From: Osedax frankpressi
Taxonomy: Eukaryota > Annelida > Polychaeta > Sabellida > Siboglinidae
Reading direction: 5' to 3'
Assembly: GCA_964035775.1 (NCBI GenBank)
Contig: OZ038316.1
Location: 30,423,885-30,487,884, forward strand
Length of the DNA stretch: 64,000 nt
Shown one piece after another: positions 10,501-23,900 of the stretch. Position 1 is the stretch's first letter. Each line of letters opens with the position of its first letter. The position numbers and the translations under genes were made by a program. The notes beneath the pieces were generated by a model. That model searched no databases. It was not told the origin of the DNA and saw only the letters and a program-made list of their open reading frames with translations.

Positions 10501-13500
10501 TTGTTTATTTGTCTAACCATCGTAATATTGCCAAGTTGGATATTCAACAGAATCTTCATTTCCAACTCCATTTCCACTTTTCTCTTGATTATAATTGTTT
10601 TTATTATATTTAATTTTTTATAATGATCTCGTGTACTTTTCCATTTTGTTTTAACCATATTTTCTATAGGAAAAATTATATTTGAATTAACTAGTTTGGT
10701 TTTATAAATAGATTTAGTTATTTGTTAAATTAGGGATATTATTCTATAAATATATGAAGTGTATATCTATATCAAACTAATTTTATATTAATATTGAGTA
10801 TATTTATATATTATATTTTAATGATAATATTTTCTTAATTATTTATTAATTTAATTTATATCTTATATTAAATATTCTAATAATCAGTTATTAAATTAAC
10901 TAAATAAACCTGTAACATTCATTTCATTAGCAATATATGTTGTCCTCTACCATATAATGTATCTGATACATTCCATATTGATTTATGTATTCGGATAAGT
11001 TGAATAAATTTTCCTATATCCATATTAAATCCAAATTAAATGTAAAATTAAATATATATATTAAATTAATTAAATAATTTTAATTAAATATTAAATGTAT
11101 CACGTGGAAAGGTGAAAGTTCATTACGCCAGCTTTTTACGCTTGTAAATTGAACATGTTCTATGCCAGCGTAAAAATTAAACACAACGTAATTCTGTGTC
11201 TTTATTGGCGGGAATCGAATTGCGATTGGGAAAACGACACGTTTTCAGTGTATACCTCTTAAGTGCTCCTTTGGAGATATTTTTTAATATATAATATATT
11301 TTTTATGAAACTTATATTGCACTTATAAATAATTATAAGTTTAAATAAGAGATTATTGAATTAGTTGAATAAGGAAATTGACCGAAATTGAATGTATTTA
11401 TAATGTAATATTTTCCTTTGATCTATTTAATGACTATTTTGTCATTGTTTATGGAGATCATTAGATTTTCAAGTACATTTCTATGAAGTAGATTATAACT
11501 TAATACGGATACAAAAATATGTATACAATTAAACAACACAAATGTATAATAGTAAGTTTTTATTAAAAATAATAAAGTATGAATATAACCAATGTTGAGT
11601 ATTTATTTTGTACTAATGAAATTTACAGATTCCTCTTTTACTGAATTAAACAAGATTCAATTATAATCATTTTAAGAGTTTAAACAAATTTACAATGTTT
11701 TTAACATTATTTTAACAAAGAATACATCAAAAGTCATGATATTTATATGCTAGTGTTATATACTTTTGTTGTAGATTTATTTGTTAGAATAAATAATAAT
11801 CATCTTTTTTATCATATGTTTTATTAAATAATTATGTTACATTAACTTTATTTTTTTTTTAATATAATCCTATAAATATAACTAAATAACACAGCAGATA
11901 TTATACATCAAAAGTAGAATATGGTATACTATTTTTCTTGGTTTTTAAAATTAGGAATAAATAAGGAAAAAGTATAATAATATAAATATTTTAAAATCGT
12001 AATAAATATTTCTTCATTTCTATCTATTTAAATATTCATACACAATTTTCACATATATGATTTAATATAAATCATGCATTTAATCCACTATTTCAATTTA
12101 TAAAATTGATTACGTTATAACAATTAATTTTTCATATATATTAAATTAATATCTTTATTGATCCCATTTATAATATTGATACAATAAAATTTCATTTATC
12201 TAGAACATGGAATATTTATCTTTCATATCATAGATTGAATTTAATCCATATGTAAATAAACAAACTTAAATCAAAGAATGTAACTATATTTCATAATAGG
12301 TATTATTTTAATCCATAAGGACATTGCAAATTTATAATAATTCTACATTTATTACAACTACGATATAACAATTATGAATAATGTTTGATTCGAAGAAATC
12401 AATTTGGGGTATTACCAGAATTACTAAAATATCAAGAGTTACGAGCATTTTAAATTCAAGATATGTATTATGGTAATAATTGGTAATAAAATATGCACTA
12501 TATTGAATCCTACAATATATTGAATACTATAGTATTCTATTAGTTTTATAATAACTATTTATAGTGGATAAATTATCATTCATTATTATTTCTTGATTTT
12601 TTTTGAAAATAAATATTGTAAATATTTTATTTTGCTTAGAATTTTCTTGATCTTTGATTTCTTTGAAAAAAAAAGTTAATATATACAGTTCATTTTCAGG
12701 TCTACTAATAATCATAATAATGTAGATATATAAATACTTTGACAGAAAACAATGTATGCATACTTTACTTATTATTTTTTAATATATGGTTGAATTTCTT
12801 AAATATTATTAATTTCTGTATTTGTATATTTTTCATGGTATATTAAAATAAATATTACATGCTTTCCAAATTAACAAAATTAATACCGTGTTTTATAAAT
12901 CAAATTCTGTGAATAAATCGCATAAAAAAAGTCATTTAGGATCACCATTACTCTGCATATTTATTTGAACAATTGAACAACTGTCTTTAGAATTTAATTT
13001 TTCTATCCATAAAATTATAATTTTGAAAAAATTGATTTTTTAATTTAAAATTTAATTTTTTTTGTATCTTAAGAAAATATTGATTTCTGAATATAAAATT
13101 ACCTATTAATCAGTTATATTATATTATATAATATAAAATTAGCATTATATTTACACAAATCACAGTAACATTTCTATAATATTTTTGTATATAAAGCTTT
13201 TTTATTCATTATATAAACATATGTTTTTATAAATATTTACCAAATATTCATCAGAAATATCAAATAATATTGATGTATATTTTTTTACAAATGTAATATA
13301 TTTGTGCATATGAATAAAAAAATGTTCTATTCGTTAATTTCAAATGAAAATGTAAAAAATGGACAACTTTGGATCTCAATAAATTGCATTTCATATCAAC
13401 TCTAGCAAAGTATGAAAATGTAAAAATCAAACCAATCAATAATAAGATCAAATGAGTGTTGCTAAGTTAGATTGTTTTGAAGAGCGCAAACTAAAGATCC

Positions 13501-16500
13501 AGTAAACAATGAAAGTCGTGTTGTAAATTAATATGAAGTAACTTGTAACTATTTTATAATTATATTGATTATTTAATATCTAATTTATACAAAAAAACTT
13601 TAATTCAGGTTCTTCTTCCTCTTTGAATCCATACTTGAACTTTGACCCAAATTATATCTCTCAGGTTCCAATAATCATATAATTTATTAAATTAAATATA
13701 TAAATTTATATTATATTTATTTATTATTATTAATTTATTTCTTATATTCAATACAATATTTGATAATCTGAAAATGTTGATTTCTTTGACGTAATCAATC
13801 TCGGAATATATATTTTGTAACATTGTTTATATTCCTAAAAGTTCAAAATTACTATATACATATATATAAAAACAAACCAGAATTATATAATTGAATTAAC
13901 TACCTAAATGCACATAACACAAACAATTATTTATGAATTTCATTATATAAAATTCATAGGTTTTTTGCATTACTCTTATTTTTAAATAAATTAAAATGTG
14001 GAACTATTTTATGAAATTTCTATAAAACACCTGTTTTAATAGGAAACTCTATTAATAATATGATCAAGTGAGTTTAGTTTATGGTTACAGTTTAGTTTAT
14101 AGAACTTTGTGCATTTAGAAATAAAATTGTGTAAATACATTTACAAACAAATAAAATTGTTATTAATGCGAGTTTATGTAATTTATAAACCTGTCCCTTG
14201 ATAAATATGATATGTATACGATGCTATATGCATGTCTGGTATACAGTACATCGTAATTCTGCAGCCATAGACTTATCCACTAGTACAAATTCTAACTGTT
14301 TATGTCTAGCTATCTAGAATAATAGTGTTTTCTATAATAATAAGAATCTGATGTCTTGGTTAGTTTCTAGATTATGAAATCTGCTATCGATTGCATCACT
14401 ATCCTGTATTATATAATGCATTGTGTAGAGTATTGCATAATATTGCACCTACCTGCAAAGGGCAGAATAGATTAATATATATATTATATTACATATAACA
14501 TATACTATATATTTTTTTATATAATAATTGTATTACTAATTGTTTTAATTGTTGTTAACTATTATATGCCATGTGTCAGGGCACCAATATAATATTTACA
14601 TATTATGTTATGTTTTAGTATAAATGCTATATGAATTATTAATTTATATTGCATCATTTGGATAAATAACAATGAATTCATTTTATTGTAAATCTTACTA
14701 AGAATTGCTCTTATATTTAAAATAGATACACGATTTTTACGTCCATTTTGATATCAAATAAATAGTCATTAGAATATGAATATTTTATATTGCATTTAAG
14801 ATAGCAATTTAAACATTTTATCAATGAAAGAACGATGCATTTTTACCCTGGTATCTTATCCCTTTCTAGAAGGCAGTTCGTTGTTTGCACACCTTTACTT
14901 ACGTTGCCATACTATTGTAGTCAGCAGAATCGCAGTTCATATTCCCCGAAGGAGCCGGCCAAACCAGGGGGCGCTTTGAATTGGCCTTCTCGCAGATTGG
15001 CTGTTCGATTATGCTCGGTTAGCGTTTGTCGTCCTCGCCACCATCCTGGCGAGTAGTATGGCGTACAATTACGCCGTTGTTTATCACCAGGTGGCGCCGG
15101 AGGTGGTATGAATGGTTTGTACGCCGGCATGAAATCCACGACGGCCGCCAACATGGCCGGAGCTATCAAAAGGACTCAGATTATCAATTTTATAGCGAAA
15201 CAAGGTGCCTCTTCGGCCCAAACCCTCGGAGTGATAGGTTCCTCGATTAACTGTTTATTTAGCAACCAAACCCACAATTAATTAACAGTTATCAATTGAA
15301 TAATTATCAATTAATTAATTATATATTATTTTTTTTTATTAGAATATAAAAATGTAATTCATTTTTGTTAAAATATATGCAAAATATAAATATAATACCC
15401 GATTTGAATGTCCCTTAGCCCCATTTTAACCACCAACTCCTCCTTAGCCCTACTAATATCCCTACAAACCTAACTGGTCACAGCTCTGATGTATAGCGGT
15501 TTCGGCGTGCTATTGTCCAAGGCAAGAGGAGCCGATGACGAAATCAACACAGTAATAGCAGGCACGAGCACCGGACTACTGTACAAATGCTCCGGTTAGT
15601 GTACAAGTTAAATAGCCAGCCTCACCATTTCATTACCGTAGTGTAATGCGAATTTTCTGTAGAATTCTTTCATTTCGTACAATTTGAAGTCAATTTAAAT
15701 CTTATAGAAATTTTTTTATTCTCAATTTTTGTATTACATTTTATATAAAATTTAAACATGTTCATTGTAAAAAACGTGTTTTTATGATGGTCATTTTTGC
15801 AATGTAACTATTCAGAAATCAGCGATTTAACAAAGAATTGTTATTAATTTGAAAATACAAATTTAATTAAAGCTGTCAGGTTATATTTTTGCTTTACAAA
15901 TTTATAATTAGTTGTCAATGGTCGCATGAATAAACTATTTCATTGAAAATTTCATTTGAAATTCATTTACTTTTATTTTATTCATAATATATTATTTTAA
16001 TTTACTAGGAGATCGCATTTTAGTGATTTCATCAATATTGACATGATATATAGACAGAGATTTATAAAGCTAAATCAAATTTAACTAGCGATCCAACTTT
16101 TGGAATATTGCCAACATTTTTTGACCTACTTAAAGTAAACAAATATTTCACATTTTAATGTAATATTTTTTGATACATTTACAAAGCTATGTATCATTTC
16201 CTGAATTTTACCTAATAATATTTATAATTTTTCTGTATAAATTCAAAGGTTTATTAAATATATATGGAGTTAAAGTATTTCATATAAAGTTATTCTGTTT
16301 TATCAATACATAAGTTATATACAAATAAAAAGTATTTGATTATAAATTGAATGCGCTGTTACATTTACGATGACAGTGGATGAATGAAAATCATCATTTT
16401 AATGATTTTTAATTATGTCAACAGCAGGAAAAATCATACCCTTTTATTAGGCTCACATTAAAATGAAAAAGGTTTATAACGTAATTGAATATATGTAGAA

Positions 16501-19500
16501 TAAACATTGTCAACAATATGTTCATTTAAAGGTAAAGTTACTAGTTCATATGTCACCTATAATACAAATATGCTCAACATAATAGTTTTACTATAAAATT
16601 CCATTTTATATATAATATATATCTCTACTATGTTGACATATAATAGTTTACTGTAATTACTGACAGTTGTATTGTTATGTAACATCTTATGTAATGGGTG
16701 TTTATTATTGTCACCACAATAATATATTCCAAAAAATTCGGTAATAATTTGAATAATTCAAGAATAAAAATGTGATGTGTCCATTATAAATTTAAAGCAT
16801 TTGATTGGTTGTAGATATCACATGCTAATAATATTAAAATATAGATAATATGGTTTATCAAACTTGAAGATACGTATTATAAATGATATTTATATATTAT
16901 TTATTAATATTTTTATTTTATCACTATCTATATAAAATACCTAACTTATGTATTTTATATTGCTTTTATTAATCTATATTTTCACTTTAATATTCTTAAG
17001 GGGAGGGTGCTCTATTTTTACTACAATGTAATGAATAGGGAAAAGTTGCACTACTAAAATGATTATCAAATCTTTAATATTTATTTTTTTTTGAAAATTT
17101 AAAAGCTTGTTTATTACAATAATATAGATACAAATAAAACATCCAACATATTTTTATTTGAATATAAAACTAGGAAATTGAGTAATTAAAATTTTAATCA
17201 ATTTTTTAATTTTTATTTTTACTTAAATCACAATTATTAAATTATTAGTTAGTTATCAACAATGCAATGTTGATGTTTTTTATTTAGTTATATATTTATA
17301 ATAAAGATTTAAAAAAATTAAGTTAAAATATTTATTATTAAAAGGTGGGAATACATTTTAATATTTAAAATATTGGAAATAAAAATATTTTAGAAAAAAA
17401 GACATTTAAAAATAAATAATGTTGAATTTAATAATTAATTGATATTTTTATATTTCAATATTTATTTTTATATTACTTTATTATTATTTGATCAAAGATA
17501 AATAAATATTAAAATATATAAATGTGTTTTTAGAGATCAATATGCTTAAAAAATATATTTATTTGTTTTAATAATATTAATAATAAAACAGATAGTGTGT
17601 AGATAAACATTTATATTAAGACATAAGTTTAAAATAAAACAATAAACGAAAAGTAAATGAAGAAAATAAGAACTATAAGTAAATTAAAATTCTCCTGTAA
17701 TATAATCAGATCCCGTAGTTTTTCTATATTTTGTTTTCTTTTCATATAATGAACCAGCTAATCTTTTTTTCTCCTTGCTTTCTGCATATTCTATTTGAAT
17801 TGTTGAAGTGGTAATATGGGCTTGTCTATCCATATTTATTAGCAGCCACTTTTTACCAAAATTGAATTCAATAATAGCAGAAGAAGAGGCAGCTGAAACA
17901 GAATGGCTCCCTAAAAATTTGCCCTATATTATAGTGGTGAAATTATAGAAAATAATATATGCAATATATAATAACATATTTGTAAATGTATAATACATAT
18001 TAAATTAATGATAAAACAATATATAATGCTATTTATAATTCATTGGTTAAAACCTTTGGACAGTGAGACCAAATAACGTTGTGCAGAGATTCGTTTGAAT
18101 TTTGTGTCAAACCCATTTGACATCTTTGTAGTAAATCTAGTGAACACAATCTCTCATACACAGGCAATATATACTTTGCAATATCAGGGGAAATATAAGT
18201 TGAATTGTTTTGATGTAGAGGTATCGCAGTTCCTATGATTAAAATTTTTATAAATAAATAAATTTGAAAATAATTGTATTCAATTTCATACAATGTTTAT
18301 ATTATTCATTGCTACTTTTATATAGAAACAATAGGTAACAAATTCAATTTTTATTATATAAAAAGTGACCATTTCGCATTGCAGTTTTTGGTTTACGATC
18401 ACTACCAATCTCGTTTACTACCAATCTCCACAATATATATTTAGATACTCACTTTACCGTAATCAATGCTGAGCTCTTTTGTTATTCTTGAATATGTCTT
18501 GTGGTGCATATTTTTTATATTAACCACAGCTAATATAGTTGTTAAACCACTGTATCCACATCTCGATTCTATAGCATTTGAACTAACTTTCTCATAAAGT
18601 AGAAGTGATCCTTTCTACCATCAACTACTTCAGTTCCTATCTTACTACCATTCCACATTTTGCTCTCAACTATATCACACGTTTTACAGTAAAACTTAAG
18701 ATTTTGCATAATGTTATGAGTATCAGAAGTCAATTCTAATCTACCATTACATTTATCACATATATCTTTTTTATGAAATAATTGATCTAATCTATCAAAA
18801 TCTATTAAAATAGATTTAGATGAAATACTATCTACTGATTCTACTAAAGATGTATCATTTAACGTATATGATAACTTTCTCCTTGACGTAGAACAACAAA
18901 GCTCATCCTATATTAATAAATATATGATATCAAGTATGTCTTATTAGTTTAACTACATATAAGTATAAATAAAATGAAATAATTTAATAAATAAATATTA
19001 TTTATAAAATGAAATTAACAAAAATAATTTAAATGAATAATTTAAAATTTACACTTATAATTTGTAGTATATAACTTTATAACTAACTTCAACTGTAGTA
19101 TTATTTCGTTCTCTATATTTAACATATCTTGCTTTAGCGGCAATAGATTGTTTTGATGGTTTTGTCATAATAAGAGTATCAAAATCGAATTGTTAAAAAA
19201 ATAATTAGAAAAATTACAGATTTAAATAGTATAATAACAAATACAACAAATAAAGCTCATTTATAAAATAGAGTAACGCCACCTATGTATTTAAAATTCG
19301 TAAATTTTATTGTTTGCATCTGTCTTTAATTTTTTTTAAATGTTAAATATATCTAGTTATATTATATTTTAAAGTTATAAAATAATAATAACAAATAAAA
19401 TATTCTGTAATTATTATTTTATACAAAATGGCGATTTTTCTATATTATATAGTTTTTTTAATACTCGTAATTAGTATTTATATGTATTCTAATATATTGA

Positions 19501-20212
19501 ACTTCAATAATATATAATATTTTTTTTCATATTTTAAAAATTAATGTTTAATAAATAGAGCGCACCCCTTAATATATAAAATAAAGTTAAATATATTATT
19601 TTAAAAATCAGTAAAAAAATATTATAAAATTAATACATATATTTATTATTATTATATTAAACTCTATTTATAAATACTTATTTTGTACATAATAAACATA
19701 TAAATATATAATATTATTCAATATACATTTCAATTATTAAAAAAAACTTTATTCTTGATTTTTTCAGTAATCAAAATATATTATGGTGTTCTTTTTGTCC
19801 TATCTACCAGAAATTATTTTTATTAATTAGCATAAAATTCTTTAAAAAATCTTTCTTTTAATTATTATTTCTTTCTTGTAATTAATATGATTCTGATTAT
19901 TTTGAAATTTATTTGGATAAAATTGTCTAATATAAAAATTATTTGTATAAAATGTGTGTTTTTTTAACACGGTTAATACGCTCCCCCCTTAAATTATTAA
20001 ACAAATGTCACTTGGAACCTAAATATATTCAATTCAACTAATAAAACTTGTGATTTACGAAGTGAATCCTTTACAATCGCTAATTTCCGTTTTCACCTCT
20101 AGCTGGAAAAGTGAAACTGCTTCGTGCGGGAAGTGTAGGGTTCGGAATATCGCTTGTTTATGCTCTCTGGGTTGGACGGAGTCGTATTCGAAATTTCGTG
20201 TCCGATTTGTGA
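7535..20212 (+). CDS. timm23: Mitochondrial import inner-membrane translocase subunit TIM23
   Basis: Six exons: 7535-7619, 13609-13664, 14921-15017, 15091-15237, 15484-15594, 20103-20212. Lengths and phases agree and give 201 aa (human 209). TIM23 forms the core of the TIM23 complex, which passes presequence proteins across or into the inner mitochondrial membrane. Exon 2 holds the intermembrane-space motif NPYLNFDPNYISQ. Exon 3 has the GAGQTRGRFELAF block. The full PRAT signature is in exons 4-5: Ala129, Tyr132, Arg143, Asp147, then AG-x3-G. The protein ends SLVYALWVGRSRIRNFVSDL and then a stop. The start could instead be Met3. Introns run from 73 bp to 6 kb; intron 1 holds a Harbinger element and intron 5 a Kolobok-like element. 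A polyadenylation hexamer AATAAA is at 20495. Confidence 0.95.
9031..10322 (+). pseudogene. Harbinger transposase (DDE_Tnp_4), broken
   Basis: The first part (about 9098-9354) resembles the family N-terminus, including KELEKEQPNEFINFL, MTPNQFHYLVNLIKP and, after a shift, AITLLFLATG. It has an in-frame TGA near 9229 and a frameshift near 9335. An intron at 9355-9783 (donor GTTAAA, acceptor CATTCAG) joins ATG to SLKTTFRIGHST exactly where the family continues. The second exon has the first catalytic Asp (GALDGKH) and the second (FIVADQAFPLKP). It stops after NLDKKIYE, before the block with the catalytic Glu, so the nuclease cannot be active. Confidence 0.85.
10513..11023 (-). pseudogene. Harbinger accessory MADF/Myb-like protein, broken
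   Basis: Exon 1 starts at 11023 (MDIGKFIQLIRIHKSIWNVS), typical of a MADF domain. The ANEMNVTG end needs one frameshift. An intron (donor GTTTAT, acceptor CCTATAG) leads to ENMVKTKWKSTRDHYKK, the MADF core. After another shift comes a polar tail ending in YPTWQYYDG and a stop at 10513. In Harbinger elements this second protein helps the nuclease bind the transposon ends. It lies tail-to-tail with the transposase. Confidence 0.8.
11262..13608. other. timm23 intron 1, remainder
   Basis: AT-rich intron between the Harbinger element and exon 2. I see no exon, no tandem array and no recognisable repeat family. Scattered poly-A and poly-T runs are the only texture. Confidence 0.6.
15595..16995. 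other. timm23 intron 5, 5' part
   Basis: AT-rich intron between exon 5 and the Kolobok-like element. No exon or tandem repeat was recognised. Confidence 0.6.
17000..19568. mobile_element. TTAA-flanked (Kolobok-like) DNA transposon in timm23 intron 5
   Basis: Left end TTAA then GGGGAGGGTGCTCTATTT; right end inverted TTAA then GGGGTGCGCTCTATTT. The two termini match over about 18 bp, and both are flanked by TTAA (16996-16999 and 19569-19572). A TTAA target is shared by Kolobok and piggyBac elements. The encoded protein (minus strand) resembles the 'Mutator-like' transposase family common in arthropod genomes, not piggyBac, so I lean to Kolobok. A third related end (TTAA then GGGGGGAGCG, inverted) lies at 19977-19992 and may belong to a neighbouring deleted copy. 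Confidence 0.6.
17684..19168 (-). pseudogene. Transposase of the TTAA element, spliced and probably decayed
   Basis: It starts MTKPSKQSIAAKARYVKYRE at 19168. A block at about 18500-18910 has a zinc-type motif (ICDKCNGRLEL, then FYCKTCD). A block at 18033-18293 contains GLTQNSNESLHNVIWSHCPK, a signature of the family. The last block (17684-17920) ends KKTKYRKTTGSDYITGEF and a stop. AT-rich gaps between the blocks look like introns. I could not confirm an uninterrupted reading through all blocks, and the segment with the catalytic acids was not identified. Confidence 0.6.
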
Positions 20213-20970
20213 TAGAACTCATCCAGCCCCGCATCAATCCAGCACCACACCCATGAAACGAACCCCCATCTCCTATGTATATACGCCACACATTATTAAA
20301 CAATTCAACTTCTGTATGCAGACCATTATACAGAAAGTATGCGATATGTATTTATTGAATATTATATTCCATTTACATATGTATTACTGTAATATTACCG
20401 TCACTGACATATATACATAAAATAATACATATATTCAATTGATTCTTTATTTTAACGTTTTAAATATAAAAGGCAGTCAAATTCTATTTTAATCAATAAA
20501 TAATCAAAGAGATCATCGATAGATATAATAAAATACCAAAGAACATGACAATATAATAGTTAAAAATAAAAATGAAATGTTGGATAAATATTATTTATCT
20601 TTCGTCTATAGATATCGTAGTTTAAATTGCTATGTAATATATGCCGAATAGGCAATTTTCAATTGATCACATTCAGGCATATTTAGTTTTTACATTCTGT
20701 AATTTTCCTTAAGGTTTCTTATATTATTAATTACATTTTGAGCATAGATATTAATTAACATTCATTTATCAGCTAATTACAGATTATGATAATAAATACC
20801 AATTACGTTATTAAATAGCGTATATCCTGCAGCAAACATGAATTCAAATTCACTACGATATTAGATAATTAGTAGTGAAATAGATTGAGGTACTTTCTCA
20901 AATCGATGAGCACAAGTACAAATGTAATCGCGGGCTACCATCCGGTAATATTCCCGGGTCCGCGGATTCG
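20213..20970. other. Convergent spacer between timm23 and the caspase gene
   Basis: AT-rich 3' flanks of two convergent genes. It contains an AATAAA at 20495-20500 for timm23. Nothing else was recognised. Confidence 0.7.
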
Positions 20971-23900
20971 CTAGTAGTTTGGCGTGAAGTACACCTCCTT
21001 GGTAAGCATGGAGAGCACGCAGGGCATCTGCTTCATGTGATCGGTGAAGTCCTGACTTGTGCAACTTTCGTAATCGTAAGCAACCATTCGAGTCGCCACC
21101 GTCAAAATCTGCACCAATGAGATCTCTTCGCCGGTGGGTCGACATAGTTCGTCAAAAGCTCGACACAACGCCTGTATAAACCAAGACCCATCTACGTTGT
21201 TACGCCATGAGAAGTATCCTAGAAATGGGGTTGGTGATTAGGAATGGCGGGTGTTCGCGGAGCTGTGGATGGATAATAAAAGGTAAAGGGGTAAAGTATT
21301 AAACCAAATGCTGCTGTATTATAATTCATTTCATCATATTAACGGATATATTTTAAGAAATGAATTTTTCATCTGACCTTTAGTAACATCTAATGACCTT
21401 TGTCACCTGATGCAATTCGTAGTACTGCCTCTGTTATGTCATCATATCACTTCCTCGATTTATTAATCTAGATATCCTTTTCCACACTTTCGACTCGATC
21501 AAACCTCAATTACTCCTCCTCAATTCAAACGCCCATCCTATCCTCTCTCGCTTATCCAATTAGAATCCAAGACTCTAGTCCACTGCAACCCATCTACTCA
21601 TAACCCCCACGGAGTCACCCCACGAGCCCTACTCTATCCCCTACCTACGTCCACTTCTAAACATTCCCACCGTACTTAACGAGTCCTACCCCATCCCCTC
21701 CCCCCCCCAATCTACCCTACTAGATTCCCGGCCTGCCTCCCAACCCCGTCCGCTACTTCCCGCCTGCGTACTCACCGGGTACTACTGAGTAAGCCACCAA
21801 TATGTCGGCTTCGGTGGGCAGCATACGATGTAATGGTTCACTGCTCTTGGAGTCAGTGACATCCAGGGCAGCTAAAACACCCGAGTCAAATTTATTTCCT
21901 CTGCACGCCTAGGAACATAGAGATTTTAATTAATAATATTGCGCAGTTTGATTCTATAATAATATAGTAATAATGTAGTTTATTTTATTGTTATACAATG
22001 AGAACTGGATTTTTATAATAATAGAGTATTTATTTATATAATAATAGAGTATTTATTTATTTAATAATAGAGTATTTATTTATATTTGTAATTAATTCTA
22101 TTTTTTATAAATGTATACAAAATTTCCAATATGAATATGAATTATAGAACTAATTGTTACAACTTCATTTCTATAATACAATCCGAGTTTTAGTTTCAGT
22201 TAAGTATAACGGTAGGTAGGTACACATGATACGCTTTTGAACAATGTTTTTATAATGATCTATTCGCAAGTGCTCGGATTGAATCGGAGCTGGCCGCCAG
22301 GGGCGCGGCCGACCTGGATAAAGAAGAGTTTGGGCTTGCCGACGAGACCGGAGCAGTTGTCTCCCTTGAAGGTATTCAGCACCGAGGAAACGGAGACGCG
22401 ACCGTCAGTAGCGTAGACGTAGTCCCCTTCGCCGTGGGAGAGAATCACGCAAGCGAAGCAATCGGAGGACGAGTGGTCGGCGTTGGCGGCTGTGGAAACG
22501 GGGCCGCGGTACACAGCGCGCGAGAGAGAAAGTGAAACGGGGTCGCGTTACCGTTCGGGAAGGCGAAGCGGGTCCGAAGACCCTCGGCTGGGTTATGCCG
22601 AGGTGCGGCGGGGTGATTTGTAACGGGGTCGAGGTACGGCGTGAGGTAGTGAAACTAGGCCTCGATACACTTTACAAAATGACGATCCGCACTTAACTAT
22701 GCATACGAATACGCATGTGAATTAATGAATCATTAGCCCGGATGACTCACCGGATGTGTTATGCAAAGTCTAGTTGAAACACGATTACTACTCATCGATA
22801 GTGAATCATCTCTCAATAAAGATTTTCTGATTTTAACATTATATAAAATTTGCTGATTCATCGGAATTAATATTTAACTCTTTTTGGTCAACAAAATTAA
22901 AGTTTACTCATTTCTTATAATTTGTTACATTTTCTAACTATATGAAGTATAATTATATCTTTTATAAACATTATTGTTTATTCTTATCAAATTGCATTTT
23001 AATATTTAATTAAATGATGATAGATTTTTAACACTCAAATATTCTTCATAATTATAAATTATTAACAAAGTTTGCCAAAGGAAAGACATACTGATCTCTA
23101 TCTTGCTAATCAATAACTATAGAAGATGGAAGAAGGTCGCATTAATACTACGAGGAAATTAAATAGCTCTAATATAAATATGATATCGATGATAATGAAT
23201 ATAAAATCGTATCTAGTTCATTATTGAAATGTTTAAATTAATATTGCTAAAATATAGTCATAAACTATTTCTAATGCTAATACTAGATTTTTGTTATTTA
23301 TAATAGAATGCAAATATATTGATGATATATTTTTGAGATTAATAAATACTATTCTATTGTGATTATAACTACACAAAATAGTATACATTACATTAAACAT
23401 GCCACAAGATAATTATGGTAAGTTCTGATATTATCCCATAATAATAAAGTTGAACATTATATAATAATTATAATTTCACTCAAGTGAGATGATTATCTTT
23501 GGATAAACTTATAATCTATAATAGATCTTAATTACACGAAATATTAATGTGATTGATATAATATCGCAATAAATGATCAAATCTAATTATGCCTAATTTG
23601 AAAAATAGTAGGCTATAATATTGTAGAATATATAATTATTACATTAGAATTATTTGCGCAGAATTCGTAACATCCACAAGGAAAATAGAATTTCACGTAA
23701 AAGTATAATGCGAATGTATAATTTGATATACATGTTTTTACATTTTAATTTTATACAAAATATGGTCCAAATGATTTTATTACACAATAATCCGGATTAA
23801 TCTAGATTTTGGAAATAGAGAAGACTTTACCAAGAGTCATCGAAAGAGATTCTCGGCTAGTCGTTGATAAGCCTCGTAAATACGGAATGAGAAGCTTCGT

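Larger units (their letters stand above)
8862..11258. mobile_element. PIF/Harbinger DNA transposon, decayed, in timm23 intron 1
   Basis: Ends are GAGGTATCCAC and, inverted, GAGGTATACAC, followed on both sides by GTGTCGTT a few bases in. The element is flanked by a TTA duplication (8859-8861 and 11259-11261), the usual 3-bp Harbinger target. A second copy of the terminal motif lies at about 8930. It encodes both expected genes, convergent: a DDE nuclease on the plus strand and a MADF/Myb-like DNA-binding protein on the minus strand. Both are broken, so the copy is inactive. It lies in the same direction as the host gene. Confidence 0.85.

Noticed and set aside
12527-13451. Several 60-codon AT-rich ORFs in timm23 intron 1
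   Set aside because: Lys/Ile/Phe/Asn-rich chance frames in AT-rich intron with no domain or splice support.
22260-22514. Caspase with active-site QACRG replaced by QVGRAPGG
   Set aside because: The apparent loss is intron sequence. A splice after Gln158 to the acceptor at 21909 restores QACRG in phase.
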